Source: Lewinellaceae bacterium (GTDB lineage: Bacteria > Bacteroidota > Bacteroidia > Chitinophagales > Saprospiraceae). Taken from it: a DNA stretch of 64,000 nucleotides. A program made the translations under genes and the position numbers. Below, one piece after another: positions 1-8,704 of this stretch (the first letter of the stretch is position 1; the number at the start of each line of letters is the position of its first letter). The DNA is taken from the NCBI GenBank assembly GCA_020636075.1, contig JACJYO010000004.1, positions 434,001-498,000 of the forward strand, in the 5' to 3' direction. The notes under the pieces were generated by a model. The model searched no databases. It was not told the DNA's origin and worked only from the letters and a program-made list of their open reading frames with translations.

Positions 1-2149
1 CGACAATGAATGGAAAATCCCCAATGTCCCGGTCCCACTGGCAGGAACGCTTGAACAGGAATTCCCCGAGGTGGAATGGGCAACGCAGGCTTTCGAGGGC
101 GGCATTACGTTGAAAAAAGGTGCAGAATACGTCCGGGAAAAGCAGGTGCTGTTTGTCGACGAAGATTTTTTCAAGGTATTCACTGTGGAAACGCACGCCG
201 GGAATCCCGTTTCAGCACTTGAGGACAAGAATGCCATAGTGCTGACAGAATCAGCTGCCCGGCGGTATTTTGGCGAAGACAAGCAACTCGTAGGCCGGTT
301 TTTGACCCGAAATGACGGGCAGAAGTTGCAGATCGGTGGAGTGGTGCGTGATTTTCCGCAACAAGCCCATCTGCGTTTTGATTTTTTAATGTCTTTGAAA
401 AACATTTCAAGTATAGAACAGCGCCAGAATGAGTGGGGTTCAGCATCCTGTTTTACGTATTTTACCCTGAAACCGGGTTCGGATGTGCAAGCCGTGGAAG
501 AAAAGCTGCAGGCCCATACCGATAAAATCTTTGCCGATATTCCATTGCTTCAGGGCGAAAACTACTCGAAATTCCCTTTTGAAAAAGTAACCGATATCTA
601 CCTTAAGCCCAACCTTCCATACATCTGGATATTCAGCATAATCGGGATTTTCATACTACTGGTCGCCTGTATCAATTTCATCAATCTGGCGACCGCCCGG
701 GCTATGACACGCGCCAAAGAAGTAGGAATTCGCAAAGTGCTCGGCTCGTATCGCGGGCAGCTGGTGCGCCAGTTTTTCAGCGAAGCCCTTGCGCACGTGC
801 TTATTGCGGTGTGCCTGGCAGCGGTTTTGGCGACCCTTGCATTGCCTTATTTTAATGCGTTTGCCGGTAAGGCATTAAGCATCAATTATTTGAATTCAGG
901 CTTTATTTGGCTGTTACTGCTAGGCTTTGTGCTGCTAACCACCTTGCTTACCGGTTTTTTTCCGGCCATTGTATTGTCTTCTTTTTTGCCGGCCCGGGTG
1001 CTCAAGGGCAACTTGTCGCCGTCGAACAGCCGCAGCCGGTTGCGGCAGGCTTTAGTGGTGCTGCAGTTCGGCATTTCCTCGGCTTTGATCATTGGTACCC
1101 TGGTGGTTAGAAACCAGATGCATTTCATGCAACAGACCAATTTGGGATTTGACCAGTCGCATGTGCTGGTGTTGAAAGGTGCGCGGGCACTGCGCAATAA
1201 TTACAATCCATTCATCGAAAAAATACGGGGCATGGCAGCGGTGGAGCAAGTTTCCATTTCGCAATACATGCCGGGCGATGAGTTTGACAGCACCATTTTT
1301 GTTCCCGAACAACCCGCCAACTATACGGAAACATCGCTGACGTATACCCACGTCGATGCGCATTTTGTAGACGCACTTAAACTGGAAATGGCAGAAGGGC
1401 GGAATTTTGACCTTTCCATCCCGACCGACAGCACGGCATTTCTCATCAACCAGACGGCCGCAAAACGGCTGGGTTGGGATCAGCCGATTGGCAAAAAACT
1501 AGCCTATGGTGGTCAGGACCCGGGCCTGGTTGTGGGTGTTGTCAAGGATTTCAACTTTAGTTCGCTGCACGATGCGATCGAACCTGTGGTGTTGCGGATG
1601 TCCCCCTGGACGTTGCCCAATATTGTCGTGCGCCTCCACCCGGGTGATGTCTCCGATCAGCTCGCCGGTATTCAATCGACCTGGAAAGAAATGGCTCCGG
1701 AAGTACCCCTGGAATACGGTTTCCTGGACCAGGATTTCCAAAAACTGTATGAAAAAGAAGCGCGTATGGCGCAGGTATTCCTGCTTTTTTCCATCCTGTC
1801 CATTTTTATTGCCTGCCTGGGCTTGTTGGGCCTGGCTGCATTTATGACGGCGCAACGGGCGAAGGAAATTGGCATCCGGAAAGTTCTCGGGGCCACGACA
1901 TTCAGCCTCGTTGGGTTACTGTCGGGCGATATGCTGAAACTAGTCATGCTCGCCCTGCTCATTGCGGCACCAGCGGCATATTTTCTAATGGAAAAATGGC
2001 TGGCCGATTTTGCCTATCGGGTACATATCCAATGGTGGGTTTTCGCCTTGACTGCGGGAATTTCCATTTTTACGGCCCTGTTCACCGTAGGGTTCCAGAG
2101 TGCAAAAGCAGCGTTGACCAATCCCGCTGCACGTTTGCAAAATGAATAA
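1..2149 (+). CDS. ABC transporter permease, MacB/FtsX type (5' end outside window)
   Basis: The reading frame is open from base 2, so the true start lies upstream and only about 715 residues are visible. The order is a periplasmic MacB_PCD-like domain, an FtsX membrane domain (segments near 600-1000, with a conserved AKEVGIRKVLG-type loop), a second periplasmic domain, and a second FtsX domain near 1780-2100 with a matching AKEIGIRKVLG loop. This duplicated layout is typical of the ~800-residue Bacteroidota permeases that work with a separate LolD/MacB-like ATPase in mechanotransmission, lipoprotein or peptide export. No ATPase gene is in view; it may lie upstream. The substrate cannot be told from sequence. 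Confidence 0.9.
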   Translation, partial: DNEWKIPNVPVPLAGTLEQEFPEVEWATQAFEGGITLKKGAEYVREKQVLFVDEDFFKVFTVETHAGNPVSALEDKNAIVLTESAARRYFGEDKQLVGRFLTRNDGQKLQIGGVVRDFPQQAHLRFDFLMSLKNISSIEQRQNEWGSASCFTYFTLKPGSDVQAVEEKLQAHTDKIFADIPLLQGENYSKFPFEKVTDIYLKPNLPYIWIFSIIGIFILLVACINFINLATARAMTRAKEVGIRKVLGSYRGQLVRQFFSEALAHVLIAVCLAAVLATLALPYFNAFAGKALSINYLNSGFIWLLLLGFVLLTTLLTGFFPAIVLSSFLPARVLKGNLSPSNSRSRLRQALVVLQFGISSALIIGTLVVRNQMHFMQQTNLGFDQSHVLVLKGARALRNNYNPFIEKIRGMAAVEQVSISQYMPGDEFDSTIFVPEQPANYTETSLTYTHVDAHFVDALKLEMAEGRNFDLSIPTDSTAFLINQTAAKRLGWDQPIGKKLAYGGQDPGLVVGVVKDFNFSSLHDAIEPVVLRMSPWTLPNIVVRLHPGDVSDQLAGIQSTWKEMAPEVPLEYGFLDQDFQKLYEKEARMAQVFLLFSILSIFIACLGLLGLAAFMTAQRAKEIGIRKVLGATTFSLVGLLSGDMLKLVMLALLIAAPAAYFLMEKWLADFAYRVHIQWWVFALTAGISIFTALFTVGFQSAKAALTNPAARLQNE

Positions 2150-2301
2150 TTCCTGTTGGGCTTGAAAATGCTGTCACTAATTGATGCGCGCAATTGAGTT
2201 GAGCTTACAGAACAATCAGATTACAAAGTCGGAGGGAAACACCGCGTGCCCCATATTTCTCCCGTATTTTGCAAGCAGTCTTTGTTCGCAAAAAGAATAC
2301 G

Positions 2302-4302
2302 ATGTACAGCAGGATTTCATTTTTGCTTTTGCCGGTCTTTCTGATCGGCATGGTTCGGGTGGCATTCAGCCAGTGCAACCCGTATTTCCCGCAGCCGTTG
2401 AGCGCGCGCCCTGCCAATTACACCATTGATGTGCGATTTGACCATACCGGCAAGACCATCGATGCGGTGCAAATCATCCGGTTTGTCAACCAATCGCCGG
2501 TACCCATTCCGGCCTTGCGGATGTACATGTATCTCAACGCCTTTAAAAACACCGAATCCACCTTTTTGAAAGGAACTTCCACCATTTTCGGGCAGGGATT
2601 TACCCAACGGAAGGCCGATGAATGGGGGTGGATCGCGGTTGAAAAGATTCGCCGGATCAATGGCGCCGATTTGAGCGCAACCATGCGCTACATTCATCCC
2701 GACGACGGTAATGCCGCCGACCAGTCGGTCCTTGAAATCCCGCTCGACAAGCCCATTCAACCGGGCGATTCGGCAGTTTTCCTGTTAAACTGGAAAGCCA
2801 AGATGCCCAAAACGATTGCACGGGCGGGATACCGCAAAGACTTTTTCTTCTTTTGCCACTGGTTTCCGCAGTTGGGTGTTTTTGAAAAAAATGCAGCCGG
2901 AGTTTGGGATTGGAATTGCCACCAGTTTTTCCGGAGTACCGAATTTTACGCCAATTTCGGGGTGTATGATGTGCGCATTACGGCCGACAAAAAGTTTGTC
3001 ATGGGAGCCTCGGGCTGCCTGGTACAGGAAACGGACAACAGCGATGGCACTATTACCCGGCACTATCATGCGGAAGATGTTATTGATTTTGCCTGGGCGG
3101 CCTACCCGTTTTTTGAAGTGCAGGAAGATCGATGGCGCGATGTGCAGATCAGGCTACTGATTCCCCCGTCGCATGCCAATTTGGGGCCGCGCTACCTGCA
3201 CGCGCTGAAATTTGCTTTTGAATATCTGGATAAGCATGTGGGGCATTATCCTTACCCGAGCCTTACCGTGGTAGACCCGCCTTTTAACGCGCTGGCCTCC
3301 GGGCTCATGGAATATCCGACACTGATTACGGCCGGCACGTTTTACAGGATGCCGGACAATATGCACAACATGGAGTCGCTGGTGGTGCATGAATTTGTGC
3401 ATCAGTATTTTATGGGCATGGTGGCCTCGAATGAAAAAGAGGAGGCCTGGCTCGATGAGGGTTTTGCGACCTATTTTGAAGATCGTATCATCGACGCAGC
3501 CTATGGCAAAAAAAACTCGCTGGTTGATGTTTTCGGGTACCAGTTCGATAATCGGGAGCTGACCCGGCTGGAGTACACGACCATGCGCAACCCACGCGAA
3601 GGAACGACTGGCCGACCGGGGTGGATGTTCTCCGAAACGAATGGCAAAGCCCTGATTTACAGCAAAACAGCAACCGCATTGCATACGGTTCAAGCCCTGA
3701 TCGGTGATGCTGAAATGGACCGGATTATTCAGACCTATTTTGAACAATGGAAATTTAAACACCCGCGCGGCAGCGATTTTTTAGCCGTGCTAAAAATGGG
3801 ATTGATGGCCGGGCCCGATACGGTGTTTGCCAAGCAGGTGTACGATTTGTTTTACAAAAGTATTTACGAGGCAGTGGTGTTGGACTACGCCGTTACACAA
3901 GTCACCAATGAATATCTGTCGCCACCCCGCGGAATTTTTGGTGAAAACGTGGATAATCTGACCTTTCGCGATGGCAAAGGCCGGGGCGCCTTGTTGTCGA
4001 AAGTTGAGGTGCAGCGCAAGGGCGATTGGGTTTTTCCGGTGGAAGTGCTGGTTATTTTTGCCGATGGCAGCACGGAATTGATGCATTGGTCGGGGGTTGA
4101 TGGCCGGCATACATTTGAATTTAGTGGTCGGGCCGAGGTGGTGTCGGCCCAGGTCGATCCGGGATACAAAATTGGCCTTGATATAGATTTAAATAACAAT
4201 AGCCTGACCTTGCAACCGGCTAAAGCGCCTTTGTGGCGCTATGGGGCAAAAGCGACTTTCTGGATTCAGAATTTGATGCAAATGATCAGTTTTTTAGTTT
4301 GA
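2302..4302 (+). CDS. M1 family metallopeptidase (aminopeptidase N-like), secreted
   Basis: This is a gluzincin zinc protease of about 667 residues. HEFVH at residues 363-367 followed 19 residues later by a glutamate in LDEG gives the HExxH-x18-E zinc site, and GLMEY about 30 residues upstream corresponds to the M1 GxMEN exopeptidase motif. The start at 2302 is chosen because it begins directly with a basic N-terminus and a hydrophobic signal peptide ending in AFSQC; an in-frame upstream start at 2269 would add an implausible leader. The protein should act in the periplasm or at the cell surface. The next gene starts 4 bases after the stop, so the two are probably cotranscribed. Confidence 0.92.
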   Translation: MYSRISFLLLPVFLIGMVRVAFSQCNPYFPQPLSARPANYTIDVRFDHTGKTIDAVQIIRFVNQSPVPIPALRMYMYLNAFKNTESTFLKGTSTIFGQGFTQRKADEWGWIAVEKIRRINGADLSATMRYIHPDDGNAADQSVLEIPLDKPIQPGDSAVFLLNWKAKMPKTIARAGYRKDFFFFCHWFPQLGVFEKNAAGVWDWNCHQFFRSTEFYANFGVYDVRITADKKFVMGASGCLVQETDNSDGTITRHYHAEDVIDFAWAAYPFFEVQEDRWRDVQIRLLIPPSHANLGPRYLHALKFAFEYLDKHVGHYPYPSLTVVDPPFNALASGLMEYPTLITAGTFYRMPDNMHNMESLVVHEFVHQYFMGMVASNEKEEAWLDEGFATYFEDRIIDAAYGKKNSLVDVFGYQFDNRELTRLEYTTMRNPREGTTGRPGWMFSETNGKALIYSKTATALHTVQALIGDAEMDRIIQTYFEQWKFKHPRGSDFLAVLKMGLMAGPDTVFAKQVYDLFYKSIYEAVVLDYAVTQVTNEYLSPPRGIFGENVDNLTFRDGKGRGALLSKVEVQRKGDWVFPVEVLVIFADGSTELMHWSGVDGRHTFEFSGRAEVVSAQVDPGYKIGLDIDLNNNSLTLQPAKAPLWRYGAKATFWIQNLMQMISFLV

Positions 4303-4306
4303 CGAC

Positions 4307-5176
4307 ATGCGACACGCCTATTTACAAGGAATTAAAACCGGCTTGCTTCAGTGGCGCATAACTGCCAGTGTATACCTTATTCAACTGGGGCTGTCGCTCA
4401 CCCTGGGTATTCAGATTTACGAAGTTTTGCAGGCTTCCATCGGTCATTCGCTGGAGATCAACAAACTCATGCACGGATACGACCATACCGTGCTGACCGA
4501 TTTTCTGAAAGTGCATGGCGCTTCCATTACCCCGCTCCTTGGCCAGATCCGCTGGCTGCTGCTCTTGTGGTTGCTTTTTTCGGTATTTATCAACGGTGGC
4601 CTGTTGTATTGTGCTGCCGAACCCAGGCAGGCCTCGGTGCGCTTGTTTTGGCAGGGAGGCGCCGTGTATTTTTGGCCATTTTTGAAAATCGGTCTGTTTT
4701 TTCTGCTGCTTGCCCTGGCCTGGACGCTCTTGATTTGGCTGCCGGTTGCGCTTGTAATTCAACCTTCGCTGGAATATTTTTCGTCGGAAAAATATACAGT
4801 CTGGCTGGTGCTAATTGCCCTGATCGTGTGGCTGAGCGGTTTGGGGATACTGCTATTGTGGTCTGTCCTGAGTCGCCTGCAACGCCTGGAATACGGGATG
4901 CCAATTGCGAAAAGTTTGGCTGGAGGCTGGCGTATTTTCCGGCAAAACAAGCTGCGATTTTTGATCCTGTTGGCGCTTTTTACAGGGATGCAGGTGCTTT
5001 TGGTAACGGTTTATTTTTTGATCCAGTCGTACAGCGGCATGACCTCACCATTTTTGATCGTGCTGTTTTTTCTGATCCAACAGGGATTTGTATTCTTTCG
5101 AATACAGCTTCGGCAAATGTTGTACGCGGCTATGCATGTGGCGTCCTTTGGTGAAAATCCCCCCTCGGCTTCCTGA
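4307..5176 (+). CDS. Integral membrane protein, unknown function
   Basis: A 289-residue protein with about six hydrophobic segments (around residues 18-40, 80-100, 115-150, 165-195, 215-245 and 250-270). I do not recognise a family. It follows the M1 peptidase by 4 bases, which suggests translational coupling and cotranscription. The overall look resembles bacterial membrane proteins with long paired helices (DUF4013/GlpM-like layouts), but no diagnostic motif is visible. A role in assembling or regulating its neighbour would be inference only. Confidence 0.75.
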   Translation: MRHAYLQGIKTGLLQWRITASVYLIQLGLSLTLGIQIYEVLQASIGHSLEINKLMHGYDHTVLTDFLKVHGASITPLLGQIRWLLLLWLLFSVFINGGLLYCAAEPRQASVRLFWQGGAVYFWPFLKIGLFFLLLALAWTLLIWLPVALVIQPSLEYFSSEKYTVWLVLIALIVWLSGLGILLLWSVLSRLQRLEYGMPIAKSLAGGWRIFRQNKLRFLILLALFTGMQVLLVTVYFLIQSYSGMTSPFLIVLFFLIQQGFVFFRIQLRQMLYAAMHVASFGENPPSAS

Positions 5177-5311
5177 AAAGAACATAATGTTTTAAAACTG
5201 GCAAAATCTGTTTTTTTATCAAAAAAACAGTGCGTGGCCCATGTTTTATTAAAACATTTTATTTACAATTGCAAAAATTTCCTATTGTTAACAAACTAAA
5301 AAAGTAAAATT

Positions 5312-5740
5312 ATGGAAACGAAAATCAACTGGTTAGCAATTGTAATTATCGTGGTCGCCACCATGCTACTCGGATTTCTTTGGTACGGTCTCCTGTTTCA
5401 GGAACAGTGGATGGCTGGCAACGGATTCACCATGGAAGGCGAAAAAATGTTCAAAAACGGTGTGGAGGTACCCATGTCGGCCACGCCTATGGTCTTCAAT
5501 ACGATCGCGATGGTGGTGTATGCCCTGGCAATGAACTGGTTCCTGGGGCGCATGGGTGTCAACACCTGGATGGACGGTGCGAAAACCGGTGGCGTTGTTG
5601 GCCTGATTATGTTTGTAGGCGTTGCCACCGGGCACCTGTTTGCGAACAATCCGTTCAGTCTGACTTTGGTAGACGGCTTGTATTCCGTAGTACTTTTCAC
5701 CCTGATCGGTGCGATTTTGGGCGGCATGACAAAATCTTAA
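5312..5740 (+). CDS. DUF1761 domain-containing membrane protein
   Basis: A 142-residue protein with four predicted membrane helices. The N-terminal WLAIVIIVVATMLLGFLWYG and the internal alternation of helices with short polar loops match the DUF1761 family, which is common in Bacteroidota and has no established function. It stands alone: a 135-base AT-rich leader lies in front and a strong intrinsic terminator lies 34 bases behind its stop. Confidence 0.85.
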   Translation: METKINWLAIVIIVVATMLLGFLWYGLLFQEQWMAGNGFTMEGEKMFKNGVEVPMSATPMVFNTIAMVVYALAMNWFLGRMGVNTWMDGAKTGGVVGLIMFVGVATGHLFANNPFSLTLVDGLYSVVLFTLIGAILGGMTKS

Positions 5741-5774
5741 CGGGGCCCTGAAATCATCCTGTTTTTCAAGAAGG

Positions 5775-5814
5775 ATGCCACATCACGTTCAAAAGCAGAT
5801 GTGGCATTTTTTTT
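5775..5814 (+). terminator. Intrinsic terminator after the DUF1761 gene
   Basis: A perfect 10-bp stem (5775-5784 with 5798-5807) around a 13-base loop is followed by eight T residues ending at 5814. It sits between the DUF1761 stop and the tail of the convergent flavin reductase gene. Confidence 0.85.
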
Positions 5815-5822
5815 ACGCCTGA

Positions 5823-6446
5823 TCAAACCCTGGCATATTCCAGCCGTTTCAGCTGCATGCCCTGGTGGTAGGTGTCGATCCCGCTGATTGCTACCGTTTC
5901 AGCCAAATTCAAATCTACATTTCCGTGGGAATCTACGCAGGTATCGGGCAGGTAAAGTTCGAGCACCTTGCCAACGATCAGGATGGTGTTGTTCGCTGCA
6001 ATGTTATATTCTTCCACATATTCGAGACCCAAGCGAATACGGGATTCGGCCACGTAGGGCGCATTGGGCAGGCGCTTCGACCAGAACGGCGTCAGTCCGA
6101 CTTGTTCAAATTCCGATACCGCATCGGGATAAGCTGCCGAGGTCTGATGGGCCGCTTCGATTATCCCGGTATGGATATGGTTCAAGGTGAAAAATCCGCT
6201 CTCCCGAATGTTTTGATACGTGTGCCGGGTGGTTTTGAGTTCACCGTCGACCGGGCGGGTCACGATCCCGATCAGGGCCGGGTCAGAGCCGAGGTGTACG
6301 GCTGAGGAGAAAATGGCGAGGTTCGGGATCTTGCTTGCACTGCTGGTGCCAACCAGGTTTGCGCTTTTGAAACCCGTAATACAGTTGATGAGGGTCAGGC
6401 GCGGAATGCGGGCCAGTTGTTCGATGTCGGAGAGGGTGAAGATCAT
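5823..6446 (-). CDS. Flavin reductase family protein (FMN-binding split barrel)
   Basis: This 207-residue protein matches the flavin-reductase-like, FMN-binding split-barrel family. It has the typical nucleotide-binding region near residues 30-60 (NLVGTSSASKIPNLAIFSS, comparable with the family's N-x-A-x-S-F stretch), and the mid-protein TLNHIH element often seen after the second strand. The family includes NAD(P)H:flavin oxidoreductases and enzymes of unknown substrate. It lies 74 bases downstream of the dienoyl-CoA reductase gene on the same strand and may be cotranscribed with it, but the reaction is not predictable from sequence. Confidence 0.85.
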   Translation of the reverse strand: MIFTLSDIEQLARIPRLTLINCITGFKSANLVGTSSASKIPNLAIFSSAVHLGSDPALIGIVTRPVDGELKTTRHTYQNIRESGFFTLNHIHTGIIEAAHQTSAAYPDAVSEFEQVGLTPFWSKRLPNAPYVAESRIRLGLEYVEEYNIAANNTILIVGKVLELYLPDTCVDSHGNVDLNLAETVAISGIDTYHQGMQLKRLEYARV

Positions 6447-6520
6447 GCGCGGGTGGTTTTTCCGGGAAATAGTTGATAGTAAATCGTTGCTGTTTTGAGT
6501 AATAACCGGTTGGGTGCCGC

Positions 6521-8560
6521 CTAGCCCGGGCGTATGGTTTGTGCAACCACCATGCCTTCTTCAATGGCGCGCTTGGCATCCAGCTCGGCGGCCAGTTTAG
6601 CGCCGCCAATCAGGTGTACGCGGATGCCGGCAGCCTCAAGAGGCCCCTGAAGTGCGCGCAGGGGTTCCTGACCTGCACAAACAACCACATGGTCGACGTC
6701 CAGGACCTTCGGCGCACCGTTGACAGTCAGGTGCAGCCCGGCGTCATCAATGCGGTGGTACTGCACGGTATTCCACATTTGCACGCCCCGGTTTTTCAGC
6801 GTAAGCCGGTGCGCCCAGCCGGTGGTTTTGCCCAGGGTGGCGCCCACTTTTCCTTTGGAGCGCTGCAGCATCCAGATCTGTCGGGTGGGCTTTTCAGGAT
6901 GTGGGGTGGTTAAGCCACCGCGGTGTTGATAAGTCGGATCGATACCCCATTCCTGTTGGTAGGCAACAATGCGTGCAGCATCGTCTGGCAATACATGATC
7001 GTCTGTGGTGAGGTACATAGCCACGTCGAAACCGATACCACCGGCCCCGATGATGGCTACTTTTTTTCCTAAAGGTTTCAGATCGTACAGCACATCAGTG
7101 TAGGATAGGACTTTTGGATGCTCGATGCCTTCAAGAGCAGGAATCCGCGGAGCAACGCCAGTTGCCAATACGACTTCCTGAAATCCTTTTTCCAGTAAAA
7201 ATGCTGCACTTGCACTGGTATTCAGATGCAGGGTTACACCGGTTTTTTTGAGCATGGTTTCAAAATACCGGATGGTTTCGGCGTACTCTTCCTTGCCGGG
7301 GATACGCTTGGCCATATTGAACTGCCCGCCGATTGCGCCGGAGGCTTCAAACAGGTGCACCGAAAGGCCGCGCGTTGCCAGCTCAACGGCACAAGAAAGT
7401 CCTGCCGGGCCGGCACCGACGACGGCTACATTTCCTGCTGCCGTTGGAGGCGTGGCTGGATTGCTTGTAGCCCTGGGGTTCACCAAACAGGAGGCGGTTT
7501 TGTGTTCAAAAACGTGGTCGAGGCAGGCCTGGTTGCAAGCAATGCAGGTGTTGATCGTATCTGCCTGCCCGGCTTGCGCTTTGCTCGGAAAATCAGGATC
7601 GGCAAGCAGGGGGCGTGCCATGCTCACCATGTCGGCCTGCCCGGAGGCCAGTATTTCTTCGGCTTTTTCAGGGGTATTGATGCGGTTGGTGGTGATAAGC
7701 GGGACGCTGACTTCCTTTTTCAGGCGTTCCGTTACCCAGGTGTATGCGCCGCGGGGCACCACCGTTGCGATGGTGGGTATTCGGGCCTCGTGCCAACCGA
7801 TTCCGGTATTGATGATCGTGGCGCCGGCTGCTTCAATGGCCTTGGCGAAGGCTACAACTTCGTCCCAGGTGCTACCTTCCTCGACAAGGTCGAGCATGGA
7901 AATGCGAAAAATGACTATGAAGTCCGGGCCGGTTTTTTCGCGCACGGCGCGCATGATCTCCAGGGGAAACCGGATACGGTTTTCAAAAGAACCGCCCCAG
8001 GTATCCGTGCGTTTGTTGGTACGGGGTACGGTAAACTGGTTGATCAGGTAGCCCTCGCTGCCCATGATCTCAATCCCGTCGTAGCCGGCTTCGCGGGCGA
8101 GTGCCGCGCTGCGCGCAAAATCGCGGATTGTGGCGCGAATGAGCCGCGGGCTCATTTCCCAGGGGCGGAAAGGTGAAATGCGGGCGCGGATCGGGCTGGG
8201 GGCCACTAGCATTGGATGCATTCCATAGCGGCCTGCATGGAGAATTTGCAGGCAAATTTTTCCTCCCGCCTCATGCACTGCCGTGGTGACGGGAATATGT
8301 TTTCGGGCTTCAGCAGCTGTAGTCAGCTTGGCACCGAATGGCGCCAGCCAGCCCTGCCGGTTTGGGGCAATACCACCGGTGACCATCAGCCCGACGCCAC
8401 CGCGTGCGCGAGCGGCAAAATAGTCAGCCAGCCGACGTAAATCGCCTTTGTCTTCCTCCAGTCCGGTGTGCATGGAGCCCATCAGGATGCGGTTGGGCAG
8501 CGTGGTGAAGCCCAGGTCGAGCGGTGCGAACAGGTGTGGAAATGGCGGATGCTGTGGCAT
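6521..8560 (-). CDS. fadH: NADPH-dependent 2,4-dienoyl-CoA reductase
   Basis: A 679-residue Old Yellow Enzyme fusion: an N-terminal FMN TIM barrel (about 1-335), a [4Fe-4S] cluster site with C339, C342, C346 and C358, and a C-terminal FAD/NADPH domain starting with a GAGPAGLSCA Rossmann motif. Y171 (in GSEGYLINQF) and H257 (in GIGWHEAR) match the catalytic Tyr and His described for the E. coli enzyme. The length agrees with E. coli FadH (672). It reduces the 2,4-double bond of dienoyl-CoA intermediates made from polyunsaturated fatty acids during beta-oxidation. Other members of this family act on other enoates, so the substrate is probable rather than certain. Confidence 0.92.
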   Translation of the reverse strand: MPQHPPFPHLFAPLDLGFTTLPNRILMGSMHTGLEEDKGDLRRLADYFAARARGGVGLMVTGGIAPNRQGWLAPFGAKLTTAAEARKHIPVTTAVHEAGGKICLQILHAGRYGMHPMLVAPSPIRARISPFRPWEMSPRLIRATIRDFARSAALAREAGYDGIEIMGSEGYLINQFTVPRTNKRTDTWGGSFENRIRFPLEIMRAVREKTGPDFIVIFRISMLDLVEEGSTWDEVVAFAKAIEAAGATIINTGIGWHEARIPTIATVVPRGAYTWVTERLKKEVSVPLITTNRINTPEKAEEILASGQADMVSMARPLLADPDFPSKAQAGQADTINTCIACNQACLDHVFEHKTASCLVNPRATSNPATPPTAAGNVAVVGAGPAGLSCAVELATRGLSVHLFEASGAIGGQFNMAKRIPGKEEYAETIRYFETMLKKTGVTLHLNTSASAAFLLEKGFQEVVLATGVAPRIPALEGIEHPKVLSYTDVLYDLKPLGKKVAIIGAGGIGFDVAMYLTTDDHVLPDDAARIVAYQQEWGIDPTYQHRGGLTTPHPEKPTRQIWMLQRSKGKVGATLGKTTGWAHRLTLKNRGVQMWNTVQYHRIDDAGLHLTVNGAPKVLDVDHVVVCAGQEPLRALQGPLEAAGIRVHLIGGAKLAAELDAKRAIEEGMVVAQTIRPG

Positions 8561-8638
8561 GGAACGTCGGAGCGTTTTGGCGAAAATACCGTTTTGGGGC
8601 GAGCCTCGGTTAGGCTTCGTAAAAGTTTATTTGGAATA

Positions 8639-8679
8639 AAAATGGAGGTGCGGGAATTTACCCTCCACACCTCCATTTT
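8639..8679 (-). terminator. Intrinsic terminator after the haloperoxidase-like gene
   Basis: A perfect 12-bp inverted repeat (8639-8650 with 8668-8679) with a 17-base loop; on the minus strand the second arm runs into a T-tract. It lies 26 bases beyond the stop of the minus-strand gene at 8705. Confidence 0.72.
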
Positions 8680-8704
8680 AGTTCACCGGGAAGATTGCCG
8701 GCAT